Positions 16,121 through 24,218 of a stretch of DNA of 41,041 nucleotides are shown one piece after another; within the stretch, counting starts at the first letter, position 1; each line of letters starts with the position of its first letter. The DNA lies in assembly GCF_003646465.1 (NCBI RefSeq), contig NZ_QZEX01000021.1:1-41041 (forward strand), written 5' to 3'. The stretch is from Chachezhania antarctica (GTDB taxonomy: Bacteria; Pseudomonadota; Alphaproteobacteria; Rhodobacterales; Rhodobacteraceae). A program made the position numbers and the translations under genes. The notes under the pieces are model-generated. The model saw only the letters and a program-made list of their open reading frames with translations. It was not told the origin of the DNA and made no database searches.

Positions 16121-17008
16121 ATGCACCTTTCAACCCACAACTGGATGCGCGCGGAGCCGTTGGAAACGACCGTCCGGCGGATCAAACAATATGGCTACGA
16201 GTCGATCGAGATCTCGGGCGAACCCGACCAGTACAACACGATCGAAACCCGCGCCCTGCTGAAGGAGACCGGCATGCGCTGCTGGGGGGCCGTGACGCTG
16301 ACACTGGGCGACCGCAACCTAGCCGCCAAAGACGAAGGCCAGCGGGCGCGGTCGGTGGAGTACGTCAAGTCCGTCATCACCATGGTGTCGGAACTGGAAG
16401 GCGAGATCGTCACCCTTGTGCCCGCCACCGTCGGCAAGGTCGTCCCCGACGGCACGCTCGAAGAGGAATGGGGCTGGGTCGTCGAGGCGACGAAGGAATG
16501 CTTTGCACACGCGCAATCGCGCGGTGTGAAGATCGCGGTCGAGCCGTTGAACCGGTTCGAGACGTACCTCTTCAACCGTTGCGCGCAGGCGCTGGCGCTG
16601 GCCGGTGCGGTCAGCCCCGACTGCGGCGTGTGCCTCGATGCCTTCCACCTCAACATCGAAGAGGCCGACATCTACGACGCGATCCGGCTGGCCGGTGACC
16701 GGCTGTTCGATTTCCACGTGGCTGACAACAACCGCTTTGCCGCGGGTCTTGGGCACCTCGACTGGCCCAGGATCGTCAGCACGCTGAAGGAAATCGGGTA
16801 CGACGGGGCGCTCACGAACGAATTCGTGGCGCCCGTGGACCGGACACCGGCCGCGATGTACCCCGACATGGTTGAAACCGATCCGGTGGATATCTCTCCG
16901 GAGCAGCTGAAGTTCATCCAGGATCACGGCTCATCGCTGCTGACGGAAAAGTTCTACGCCGACCAGATGCGCATCACTGCCGAAACCCTTCTGCCGCTGA
17001 TGAAGTGA
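16121..17008 (+). CDS. Second sugar isomerase/epimerase, TIM barrel
   Basis: A 295-residue TIM barrel of the same superfamily as the gene at 15046 but clearly divergent. Metal-site blocks are present: VEPLNRFETYLFN (E, about 146-158), CLDAFHLNIEEAD (D and H, about 171-183), FHVADNNRFAAGLGHLDW (H, about 199-216) and the NEFVAP end strand. It is the first gene of the plus-strand operon. The ATG at 16121 is preferred over the upstream in-frame ATG because a GAGAGGGAGGA site lies before it and the protein starts at the first barrel strand. Two such enzymes in one locus suggest either two epimerization steps or an isomerase and an epimerase. Substrate not known. Confidence 0.85.
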   Translation: MHLSTHNWMRAEPLETTVRRIKQYGYESIEISGEPDQYNTIETRALLKETGMRCWGAVTLTLGDRNLAAKDEGQRARSVEYVKSVITMVSELEGEIVTLVPATVGKVVPDGTLEEEWGWVVEATKECFAHAQSRGVKIAVEPLNRFETYLFNRCAQALALAGAVSPDCGVCLDAFHLNIEEADIYDAIRLAGDRLFDFHVADNNRFAAGLGHLDWPRIVSTLKEIGYDGALTNEFVAPVDRTPAAMYPDMVETDPVDISPEQLKFIQDHGSSLLTEKFYADQMRITAETLLPLMK

Positions 17009-17056
17009 AACCGCGCGGGCGGCCCCGTGCCGCCCGCCGCCATAAGGACGCGACAG

Positions 17057-18223
17057 ATGCGGATAAAGTCGGTTGAGGCGCGGTGGGTCCAGATCCCGCT
17101 GAAGAAGGAGCAGCAACATGTCAGCGATTTCGGACGGCTGAAGACCTTCGACGCCGCAATCCTGCGGATCGAAACGGAAGACGGCCATGTCGGCTGGGGT
17201 GAAGGCAAGAACGCGGCGGGCAGTGCGGGGAACTACGGCAGCCTTGTCCATCTGCTGAACGCCGAGTTCGGGCCGCGCCTGATCGGGCAGGACGCCAGTG
17301 CGATCACGCCCATCTGGGAGATGCTGTACAACGGCGTCCGTCATGAAAGTGCTGCCGCGCGTGGCCATGTCATGCCGGAACTCGCGCGCCGCGGGCTGAC
17401 CGTGGCCGCGATCAGCGCCATCGACATCGCGCTGTGGGATCTGCGCGGCAAGGCGCTGGGGGAACCCGTCTGGTCTCTTCTGGGCGGCAGGACGGCCGAC
17501 CGGCTGCCGGCCTATGCCTCGGGCGGCTGGGCCGATGCGTCCGGGATCGGCGATCAACTGAAATCCTATGTCGACGCCGGGGATTTCGGCGCGGTCAAGA
17601 TGCGGGTCGGATCGATGGATGGCGCGCCGCATGTCTCGGCCGAACGGGTGCGGGCCGCGCGCGAAGCTCTTGGCCCGGGCATCGACCTGATGGTCGATGC
17701 GCACGGCACCTACACCGTGGCCGACGCGAAGCGTTTTGCCGCAATGGTCGCCGATTGCGATCTTGCGTGGTTCGAGGAGCCGGTAACGGCCGACGACCGG
17801 GCCGGGCTGATCGAATTCCGGGCCGCGACCCATATCCCCGTGGCCATCGGCGAAAGCGAGGCAACGCGTTTCGACTTTGCCGATCTCGCCGCCCGCCGCG
17901 CGGTTGACATCCTCCAGCCCGATCCGGCCTTCTGCGGCGGCATCACCGAAGCCATGCGGATCGGGACCATCGCGTCGTCCTTCAACCTGCGACTGGCGCC
18001 GCATCTGTGGGCCGGGGCGCCCGCGTTCTTTGCCGGATTGCATGTCATCGCGGCCTCGCCTGCCGGGTCGATCGTGGAATTCTCGCTGGGCGCCAACCCG
18101 ATGATCCACGACCTTTCGCGCGCCCCGGTCAAGGTGACGGGCGGCACCGTCGCCGTGCCCGATGCGCCGGGGCTGGGACTGGAGATCGACGAGGATGTCG
18201 TTGCCCGATACACCAAGCGCTGA
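17057..18223 (+). CDS. Mandelate racemase/enolase-superfamily enzyme (acid-sugar dehydratase-like)
   Basis: A 388-residue enolase-superfamily protein with the N-terminal capping domain (1-125) and the barrel. Visible catalytic residues: K181 (VKMRVG, the K-x-K site with Arg as the second base), metal ligands D214 (VDAHGTY), the Glu of WFEEP (240) and E266 (IGES), and the Asp-His dyad D289 (QPDP) and H316 (APHLW). This set defines the mandelate racemase subgroup, mostly dehydratases of aldonic or uronic acids giving 2-keto-3-deoxy products. The next genes encode the regulator and a 2-hydroxyacid dehydrogenase. The ATG at 17057 follows the upstream gene by 48 bases. Confidence 0.88.
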   Translation: MRIKSVEARWVQIPLKKEQQHVSDFGRLKTFDAAILRIETEDGHVGWGEGKNAAGSAGNYGSLVHLLNAEFGPRLIGQDASAITPIWEMLYNGVRHESAAARGHVMPELARRGLTVAAISAIDIALWDLRGKALGEPVWSLLGGRTADRLPAYASGGWADASGIGDQLKSYVDAGDFGAVKMRVGSMDGAPHVSAERVRAAREALGPGIDLMVDAHGTYTVADAKRFAAMVADCDLAWFEEPVTADDRAGLIEFRAATHIPVAIGESEATRFDFADLAARRAVDILQPDPAFCGGITEAMRIGTIASSFNLRLAPHLWAGAPAFFAGLHVIAASPAGSIVEFSLGANPMIHDLSRAPVKVTGGTVAVPDAPGLGLEIDEDVVARYTKR

Positions 18224-18244
18224 CCTCATGGAACGGATCGGCTG

Positions 18245-18940
18245 ATGCAGGAACACGAGCTTCTCCCCGCGTTTACGGCGCATGTGCTGAGCGCCGCGCG
18301 CGCCAATAACGGCAAGGCGCCGTCGGAACGCGATCTGGCCGAACATTTCTCGGTCAGCCGCGGGCAAGTGCGCGAGGCGCTGGCGATACTCGAATCGATG
18401 CAGGTGATCGAACGGCGGGCCAAATCGGGCATCTACCTTGCCGACGGGCACAATGGCATCGCCGCCATGGCCTTTTTCGCCCGCGCCGGATTGCCGCTGG
18501 AGAACCGGCAGATCTACGAGGCGGTCGAGGTCCGCAAGATCCACGAGATCAAGGCCGCCGAGATGGCCGCCGAACGCGCGACGGAGAAGAACTTTGCCGC
18601 GCTCCGCGATATCCTTGCGCGCTCCGAAGACCGGCTGGCGCAGGGCGAAGGGATCGACTCGCTGGACCAGGAATTCCACCTGGAGATCGTGCGCGCGACG
18701 CAGAACGGCGTGTTCCTGAGCATCTGCACCGCGTTCTACGAGGTCGGCGCAACGCGGCTGCAGGTGTATTTCCGCGATCCCGAACGGAATCGAAAATCCC
18801 ACGACGAACACCGCCAGATCTACGAGGCGCTACTGGCGCGCGATGCCGCCCTGTCGTCGGCGCTCATGGTCTCGCATCTGCGGGGCGCGATGAGCTACTG
18901 GACGGAACTTCTGGAACCCGACGCCGACAGGCCCGCGTGA
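18245..18940 (+). CDS. GntR-family regulator, FadR/FCD subfamily
   Basis: A 231-residue regulator. The N-terminal winged helix contains PSERDLAEHFSVSRGQVREA (about 26-45). The C-terminal FCD domain has the metal/ligand residues D and H in LDQEFHLEIV (about 139-148), H in SHDEHRQIYE and H in VSHLRG. Such proteins sense sugar acids or related carboxylates and usually repress their own catabolic genes. It lies inside the catabolic operon and its stop overlaps the next start (TGATG). Four TGGT-N3-ACCA palindromes, the FadR-type motif, lie near the promoters of this locus, so it probably controls both the enzymes and the transporter. Confidence 0.88.
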   Translation: MQEHELLPAFTAHVLSAARANNGKAPSERDLAEHFSVSRGQVREALAILESMQVIERRAKSGIYLADGHNGIAAMAFFARAGLPLENRQIYEAVEVRKIHEIKAAEMAAERATEKNFAALRDILARSEDRLAQGEGIDSLDQEFHLEIVRATQNGVFLSICTAFYEVGATRLQVYFRDPERNRKSHDEHRQIYEALLARDAALSSALMVSHLRGAMSYWTELLEPDADRPA

Positions 18941-19923
18941 TGGGGCTTTCGATCTTCTCCACGCACCCGTTGCACCCCGAAGTCACCCGGGCGCTGTCCG
19001 ACATCGGCCCCTACCGCGTTGCCAGCGCGCCGGAGACGGGGGCCATCCTGTCGGAAAGTGAGGGCGCCAACGTGATCGTCGTGCGCGCGCCGATCGCGGA
19101 GGACGTGATCCAACAGCGGCCGGGCTTGCGGGCGCTGGTGCGGCACGGCGCGGGGCTCGACATGATCCCGATGGACGTGGCGACCGGGGCCGGTGTGCTG
19201 GTGGCGAACGTGCCGGGCGCGAACGCGGTGACGGTCGCCGAACATGTGATATGGTCGGCCCTTGCCTTGCTGCGACGGTTCCCGCAGGTGAACGCCGATC
19301 TGCGCACGCAAGGCTGGCCCGCGGGCCGCGCGCATTCCGACGGGGGCCGCGAGATTTCGGGCCGGACGCTGGGCATCGTCGGCATGGGCAATGTCGGGCA
19401 GACGCTGGCACAGATGGCGTCAGCCGGGTTCGGCATGCAGGTCCTGTGCCACACCCGCAGTCCCGGGCGGGTGCCTGCTGGTGTTACTTCTGTTTCACTC
19501 AATGAATTGCTTGAGACCGCCGACATCATCGCACTGTGCTGCCCGCTGACAGACGCGACTCGGGGACTGATCGACGCCGAGGCTCTGGCGCGGATGCGTC
19601 CCTGGGCCGTTCTGATCAACGTCGCGCGGGGGCCCGTCGTGGTGGAAGACGCGCTGATCGGGGCGCTGCGGTCCGGGCACCTAGGCGGCGCGGCTCTGGA
19701 TGTCTTCGACGCCCAGCCGCTGCCCACCGATCATCCGTTGACGACGCTGCCCAACGTGGTCCTGACGCCGCACATGGCGGGGATCACCGAAGAGAGCATG
19801 TTGCGCATGGGCCAGGGCGTTGTCGCCGCGATCCGCAGCCTCGACGCGGGCGCCCTGCCCGATACGTTGGTGAATCCGGAGGCGCTGCCGCTTTATCGCG
19901 AACGGTTCGGCCTGCCCGGTTAG
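18940..19923 (+). CDS. D-isomer-specific 2-hydroxyacid dehydrogenase
   Basis: A 327-residue NAD(P)-dependent dehydrogenase of the phosphoglycerate-dehydrogenase-like family. The Rossmann motif is GIVGMGNVGQT (about 145-155). Catalytic Arg is in NVARGP (about 230) and His in TPHMAG (about 278). The usual catalytic Glu of the xEP motif is Gln here (DVFDAQPLP, about 259), a change I also recall in some subfamilies. It would reduce a keto acid or oxidise a hydroxy acid in the pathway. ATG at 18940 is preferred to the GTG three bases before. Its stop overlaps by four bases the stop of the convergent ABC operon, leaving no room for a terminator. Confidence 0.85.
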   Translation: MGLSIFSTHPLHPEVTRALSDIGPYRVASAPETGAILSESEGANVIVVRAPIAEDVIQQRPGLRALVRHGAGLDMIPMDVATGAGVLVANVPGANAVTVAEHVIWSALALLRRFPQVNADLRTQGWPAGRAHSDGGREISGRTLGIVGMGNVGQTLAQMASAGFGMQVLCHTRSPGRVPAGVTSVSLNELLETADIIALCCPLTDATRGLIDAEALARMRPWAVLINVARGPVVVEDALIGALRSGHLGGAALDVFDAQPLPTDHPLTTLPNVVLTPHMAGITEESMLRMGQGVVAAIRSLDAGALPDTLVNPEALPLYRERFGLPG

Positions 19924-20984
19924 GCGAAGGCCAGGTTTCGCCCGGTGTTCCGGTCGAAGGTCAGTACCTTTTCCGGCTTCCAACCGAAGCGCACGATCTC
20001 GTCTCGTTTCACATGGGTCCCGGCGGGCACGGTGGCGTGGAGCCGCGTTTCGCCGAAGTCGAGCGACAGGATCTTGATGACGCCCTGATCCTCGATGTCG
20101 AAGACCCGCGCCTCGCCCGGGGCGCCCTGTTCCAGCACCATGGCTTCGGGGCGTACACCGAAAGTCAGCGGGCCTGCCCCGCCCGCCATGCCGATCGCGA
20201 CCGGCAGGCTGATGCCGTTGAGGTTCGCCGCACTTCCCGACAGCGTGCCTTCGATCAGGTTCATCGGCGGGGAGCCGACCGAGCGCGCCACGAACGTGTT
20301 CGCGGGGCGTTCATAAATGTCCGACGGTGTGCCGACCTGCACCAGCCGCCCGCTGCGCAGAACGCCGATCTTGTCGCCCATAGACATCGCTTCAACCTGG
20401 TCATGGGTCACGAAGAGGAACGTCGCGCCCAGTTCGTGGTGCAGTGCCTTCAGCTCCACCCGCAGGGATTCGCGCAGCTTGGCATCCAGCGCTGACAGGG
20501 GTTCGTCCATCAGGAACACCCGCGGTTCGCGCACAATGGCCCGCCCGATGGACACACGCTGCATCTCGCCGCCCGACAGGCGTTCGACCTTCCGGTCCAG
20601 AAGATGCGTGATCTGCAGCGTATTGGCGGCACGTTCGACGCGCCGCGCAATTTCGTCCTCGCTCATCCGCCGGCCCTTGGGGCGCAGCGGGAATTCAAGA
20701 TTTCCGCGTACGGTGAGACGGGGATAAAGCGAATATTGCTGCAGCACGAGCGCCACGTCGCGCTCTGCCGCCGTCCAGTCGCCGACATCGACACCGTCGA
20801 TCAGAACGCTGCCTTCCTCGGGCTTTTCAAGCCCGGCGATCGACCGCAAGGCGGTTGTCTTGCCTGCCCCGGTCCGGCCCAGAAGCACGAAGAATTCGCC
20901 GTCTTCCACCGTCAGGGTCAGATCCTTCAGCGCGCGGGTACCGCCGAAGCGCTTGGTGACATTCTTGAATTCGACACGCGCCAT
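19920..20984 (-). CDS. ABC sugar transporter ATP-binding protein (second ATPase)
   Basis: A 354-residue MalK/UgpC-type ATPase. Walker A GRTGAGKTT, Q-loop QQYSLYP, signature LSGGEMQR, Walker B VFLMDEPLSALDAK and the H-loop THDQVEAMSMGDK are all in place; the C-terminal part (about 235-354) is the TOBE regulatory domain. It is the last gene of the importer operon and overlaps the preceding ATPase gene by one base (TGATG). With the paralogue at 20984 it probably forms a heterodimeric motor, an arrangement found in a minority of sugar importers. Confidence 0.9.
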   Translation of the reverse strand: MARVEFKNVTKRFGGTRALKDLTLTVEDGEFFVLLGRTGAGKTTALRSIAGLEKPEEGSVLIDGVDVGDWTAAERDVALVLQQYSLYPRLTVRGNLEFPLRPKGRRMSEDEIARRVERAANTLQITHLLDRKVERLSGGEMQRVSIGRAIVREPRVFLMDEPLSALDAKLRESLRVELKALHHELGATFLFVTHDQVEAMSMGDKIGVLRSGRLVQVGTPSDIYERPANTFVARSVGSPPMNLIEGTLSGSAANLNGISLPVAIGMAGGAGPLTFGVRPEAMVLEQGAPGEARVFDIEDQGVIKILSLDFGETRLHATVPAGTHVKRDEIVRFGWKPEKVLTFDRNTGRNLAFA

Positions 20985-22072
20985 CAGGCGGTCCTCCTCA
21001 GCGACTGACCTGTTTGGGCATCGAAGAAATGCGCCCGCGCGGGATCGAGCGTGACCCAGACCTTTTCACCGTCGCCCCGCGCAAAGCCGGAATCGCAGCG
21101 CGCGCGCAGGGTCTCATCGCCCACCCGCACGTCGACGATGTCATGACTGCCCAGCGGTTCCACGTTGGTCGTCTCGGTCTCGAACCCTTCGCCCGGTTCG
21201 CGGGACAGAAGCACGGCCTCGGGCCGGATACCCAGCTTGGCGGGGGAGCCGTTCAGGTGGGATACCGTCGCCGTCGGCACGCGGAACCCTTCCGACCGGC
21301 CGACCCGCAACAGCGCATCGGTGCCCGATCCTTCGACGGCCACGTCCGCGATGTTCATCACCGGCGATCCGACGAACTGTGCCACGAACAGGTTCGCCGG
21401 GTGCAGATACACCTCGTTCGGGGCGCCCACCTGTTGCAGCACGCCATCGTGCATCACCACGATCCGGTCGGCGAGCGACATCGCTTCGACCTGGTCATGG
21501 GTCACGTAGACCGAGGTGGAATTCCGCGCGATATGCAGCCGCTTGATTTCCGCCCGCATCTGTTCGCGCAGCTTGGCATCCAGCGCGCCGATGGGTTCGT
21601 CCATCAGCAGCGCCTGCGGCCGCCGCACCAGCGCGCGGCCGATGGCCACGCGCTGCATGTCGCCGCCCGACAGCGCCGAAGGCCGACGCGGCAGAAGCCG
21701 TTCGATACCAAGGAACTTGGCCACTTCCTTGACCTCGGCCACGCGGTCGGCCTTGCTGCTGCGCACGGCGCGCAGCGGGAAGGCGATGTTTTCCTCGACC
21801 GTCATGTGCGGGTAAAGCGAGAACGACTGGAACACGAAGGCGATATCGCGGTCGGCGGCCTTCAGGTCCTGCACCTCGCGCCCGTCGATGGTGATGGTGC
21901 CGGAAGACACCGTCTCCAGCCCCGCGATTGCGCGCAGCATCGTTGTCTTGCCGCAGCCAGACTGGCCCAGCATCACCACGAATTCCCCGTCCTCGATGGT
22001 CAGGCTCACGTTTTTCAGCACCTGGACGGAGCCGAAGAACTTCTCGATATTGTTCAGTTCGATCCGCGCCAT
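20984..22072 (-). CDS. ABC sugar transporter ATP-binding protein (first ATPase)
   Basis: A 362-residue MalK/UgpC-type ATPase: Walker A GQSGCGKTT, Q-loop FQSFSLYPHMT, signature LSGGDMQR, Walker B LLMDEPIGALDAK, H-loop THDQVEAMSLAD, then a TOBE domain. The start at 22072 (MARIELNNIEKFFG) overlaps the small membrane protein gene by ATGA; the longer in-frame extension lies within that gene and is rejected. It energises uptake through the two permeases upstream in the operon. Confidence 0.92.
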   Translation of the reverse strand: MARIELNNIEKFFGSVQVLKNVSLTIEDGEFVVMLGQSGCGKTTMLRAIAGLETVSSGTITIDGREVQDLKAADRDIAFVFQSFSLYPHMTVEENIAFPLRAVRSSKADRVAEVKEVAKFLGIERLLPRRPSALSGGDMQRVAIGRALVRRPQALLMDEPIGALDAKLREQMRAEIKRLHIARNSTSVYVTHDQVEAMSLADRIVVMHDGVLQQVGAPNEVYLHPANLFVAQFVGSPVMNIADVAVEGSGTDALLRVGRSEGFRVPTATVSHLNGSPAKLGIRPEAVLLSREPGEGFETETTNVEPLGSHDIVDVRVGDETLRARCDSGFARGDGEKVWVTLDPARAHFFDAQTGQSLRRTA

Positions 22073-22284
22073 CAGATCAACTCGTCCTCTTCTTCTTCCT
22101 CGGCTTCGGGCTCGGGCCCGATATGCGAGGTCACCATGAAGGCGATCAGCCCCACGATGGTGATGGTCACACCGTAGCGGTGCAGCGGTTCGATCCACGG
22201 CTGACACAGGGCGATCAGCCCGAAGATCATCAGCGACTGCGCCGCGGGTTCGTAATACTTCCGGTTCTTTTCTCGAAAGGTCAT
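22072..22284 (-). CDS. Small membrane protein of the sugar ABC operon
   Basis: A 70-residue protein with two membrane helices (about 18-33, SLMIFGLIALCQPW, and 40-58, YGVTITIVGLIAFMVTSH) and a strongly acidic C-terminal tail rich in Glu. It overlaps the permease stop upstream and the ATPase start downstream by ATGA, so it is translated stoichiometrically with the transporter. It belongs to no classical ABC importer component. I infer an accessory or stabilising subunit; function unknown. Confidence 0.75.
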   Translation of the reverse strand: MTFREKNRKYYEPAAQSLMIFGLIALCQPWIEPLHRYGVTITIVGLIAFMVTSHIGPEPEAEEEEEDELI

Positions 22285-23243
22285 TTGCGGATCGCTCCGA
22301 AGGACATGCCTCTCAGCAGGTGGTTGCGCAGAAGGAAGGTGAAGATCGCGACCGGCAACAGGAACAGGAAGGCGCCCGCGGCGATCACGCTCCAGTCCGG
22401 CAGGCCGGAGCCGACCTGGCTGGGGATGTAGGGCGGGGCCGTCTGCGCGTTGCGGTTCGTCATCATCAGCGCGAAGGCATATTCGTTCCACGCGATGATG
22501 AAACAGAACACCGCCGTCGCCGCGATCCCGGTCAGCGCCTCGGGCAGGACGATCTTGATGAAGGCCTGCAGCCGCGTATAGCCGTCGACCAGCGCCGCTT
22601 CTTCGTATTCGCGGGGGATCTCGTCGATAAAGCCCTTCATGATCCAGACCGAGAAGGACAGGTTGAACGCCGTGTAAAGGATGATCAGCCCCAGATGCGT
22701 GTCATGCAGACCCACCGCCCGGTACATCAGGAACATCGGGATCGCGACAACGACGGGTGGCAGCATCCGCGTACTGAGTATGAAGAACAGCCAGTCGTTC
22801 TCTCCCTTCACCTTGAACCTTGAAAACCCGTAGGCAGTCAGCGTGCCCATCGACACGGCAAGGAAGGTCGAGATGATCGAGATGATCAGCGAGTTCTTGT
22901 AGCGGTCCCAGTAGCCCGACGGCGTGATCTCTCCGCTGCGGCGGTTGCGTACGACGCTTTCGCCATCGTCGTAGATCAGCTGCTCCCACCACGGGGCGGC
23001 GTCATAGGTTTCTTGGTCCACCGGTTCGCGCATCTGGCTGCGGCGGACGAAGAGCTTGGCAAAGGGCGTCAGCGTGGGTTCGAAGAACACCGTCGGCGGC
23101 GCCGTGGTGGCCAGGCTGCGGGGTTTGAACGCGGTCGAGGCGATCCAGTAGATCGGCGTCAGCATGACGATCAGCGCGACAAAGACGGCGGCAATCGCAG
23201 CCCGGTTCATCACGACTTCGCGGGTTGTCTTTACCTCTGCCAT
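22281..23243 (-). CDS. Carbohydrate ABC transporter permease, MalG type
   Basis: A 320-residue inner-membrane permease with six predicted helices. The coupling (EAA) loop reads EEAALVDGYTRLQAFIKIVLP (about 216-236), the site that docks on the ATPases. A long periplasmic segment after the first helix (about 35-110) is larger than in MalG itself. The C-terminal RNHLLRGMSFGAIRK is typical of this family. It lies one base after the partner permease gene and overlaps the small membrane protein gene. Imports the unknown sugar or sugar acid with the protein at 23245. Confidence 0.9.
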   Translation of the reverse strand: MAEVKTTREVVMNRAAIAAVFVALIVMLTPIYWIASTAFKPRSLATTAPPTVFFEPTLTPFAKLFVRRSQMREPVDQETYDAAPWWEQLIYDDGESVVRNRRSGEITPSGYWDRYKNSLIISIISTFLAVSMGTLTAYGFSRFKVKGENDWLFFILSTRMLPPVVVAIPMFLMYRAVGLHDTHLGLIILYTAFNLSFSVWIMKGFIDEIPREYEEAALVDGYTRLQAFIKIVLPEALTGIAATAVFCFIIAWNEYAFALMMTNRNAQTAPPYIPSQVGSGLPDWSVIAAGAFLFLLPVAIFTFLLRNHLLRGMSFGAIRK

Positions 23244-23244
23244 G

Positions 23245-24147
23245 TCAGCGCGCCTTTGCCCGGTTCAGGTATTTCACGTAGATATTGGTGATGGCCACGA
23301 CCATGATCAGCACGATGTAGGCGAAGGCCGAGCTCATCCCCGTCTGCCATTCCAGAAACGCCATCTTGTAAAGCCGGATCGCGATCAGTTCGGTCGTGGG
23401 TTGCGACGACAGGATGTAGGCGTGATCGAAGGTCTTGAAGGCCTCCATCGTGCGGAAGATGATCGCGATCATCAGGATCGGCGCCACCAGCGGCAGCGTG
23501 ATCCGGAAGAAGGTATAAAGGGAACTGGCCCGGTCGATCTCGGCCGCCTCGTAGAGGTGCTTGGGCACCGCCGACAGCCCGGCCAGCGACAGCAGCATCA
23601 CGAAGGGCGACCACATCCAGATATCGACGATCGCCACGGCAAAAAGCGCCACCTGCGGATCGGCCAGCCATTCGAATTTACCCAGCCCCAGGAAGTAGTT
23701 GATGATCCCGAAGGATGGATCGTACAGCAGCTTCCAGAACAGGCCCACGACGGCCATCGACAGCATCATCGGCAGCAAGAGCAGCGTGGTGATCAGCCCC
23801 TTCATGGGGATCGCCCGGTTCAGCAGCATCGCAAGACCGAAGCCCACGACCACCTGTCCCGAGACCGAGATCAGCACGTATTTCGCGGTGATCGTGAAGT
23901 TGCGCCATATGAATTCGTCGCCCAGCAGATCGCGGTAGTTCGCAAGCCCGATCCAGTTCGCCGGCGCCGTTGTCGAGGCGCGGAAATCGGTGAACGACTG
24001 CCAGAGCGAATAGAGCAGTGGGAAGACGTTGAAGATAATAAGAAAGGCGATCGTCGGAATGATGAAGAGATTCCGGATCGTCATGTCGGAAAGCCCGCGC
24101 GCGACGGCGCGGGTATCCGGCTCGAGCCTGGTCATTACGTCAGCCAC
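23245..24147 (-). CDS. Carbohydrate ABC transporter permease, MalF type
   Basis: A 300-residue permease with six predicted helices. The EAA coupling loop is YEAAEIDRASSLYTFFRITLP (about 202-222), and the N-terminal FIIPTIAFLIIFNVFPLLYS helix is typical. The annotated start is a GTG with an AGGACGA site upstream; an ATG four codons later is an alternative. It follows the binding-protein gene by about 70 bases containing a stable hairpin, which would lower its expression relative to the binding protein. Confidence 0.9.
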   Translation of the reverse strand: MADVMTRLEPDTRAVARGLSDMTIRNLFIIPTIAFLIIFNVFPLLYSLWQSFTDFRASTTAPANWIGLANYRDLLGDEFIWRNFTITAKYVLISVSGQVVVGFGLAMLLNRAIPMKGLITTLLLLPMMLSMAVVGLFWKLLYDPSFGIINYFLGLGKFEWLADPQVALFAVAIVDIWMWSPFVMLLSLAGLSAVPKHLYEAAEIDRASSLYTFFRITLPLVAPILMIAIIFRTMEAFKTFDHAYILSSQPTTELIAIRLYKMAFLEWQTGMSSAFAYIVLIMVVAITNIYVKYLNRAKAR

Positions 24148-24176
24148 GTCTGTCGTCCTGCCTGTAAAGATGTCCG

Positions 24177-24205
24177 GGCGGAGGCGCGCCTTGCATGCCC
24201 CCGCC
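24177..24205 (-). promoter_or_regulatory. Intercistronic hairpin after the binding-protein gene
   Basis: Arms GGCGGAGGC (24177-24185) and GCCCCCGCC (24197-24205) pair with one mismatch in the gap between the binding-protein stop and the permease start. No T run follows, so it should act as an RNA-stabilising or partial-attenuation element rather than a terminator, a common way to keep binding protein in excess over permease. Confidence 0.45.
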
Positions 24206-24218
24206 GTTTACGTGCCGA

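Noticed and set aside
16931-18811. Long open frame of 626 codons on the minus strand
   Set aside because: It is the antisense shadow of the dehydratase and GntR genes, rich in Arg, Gly, His and Asp with no fold or motif; the plus-strand genes have complete catalytic sets.
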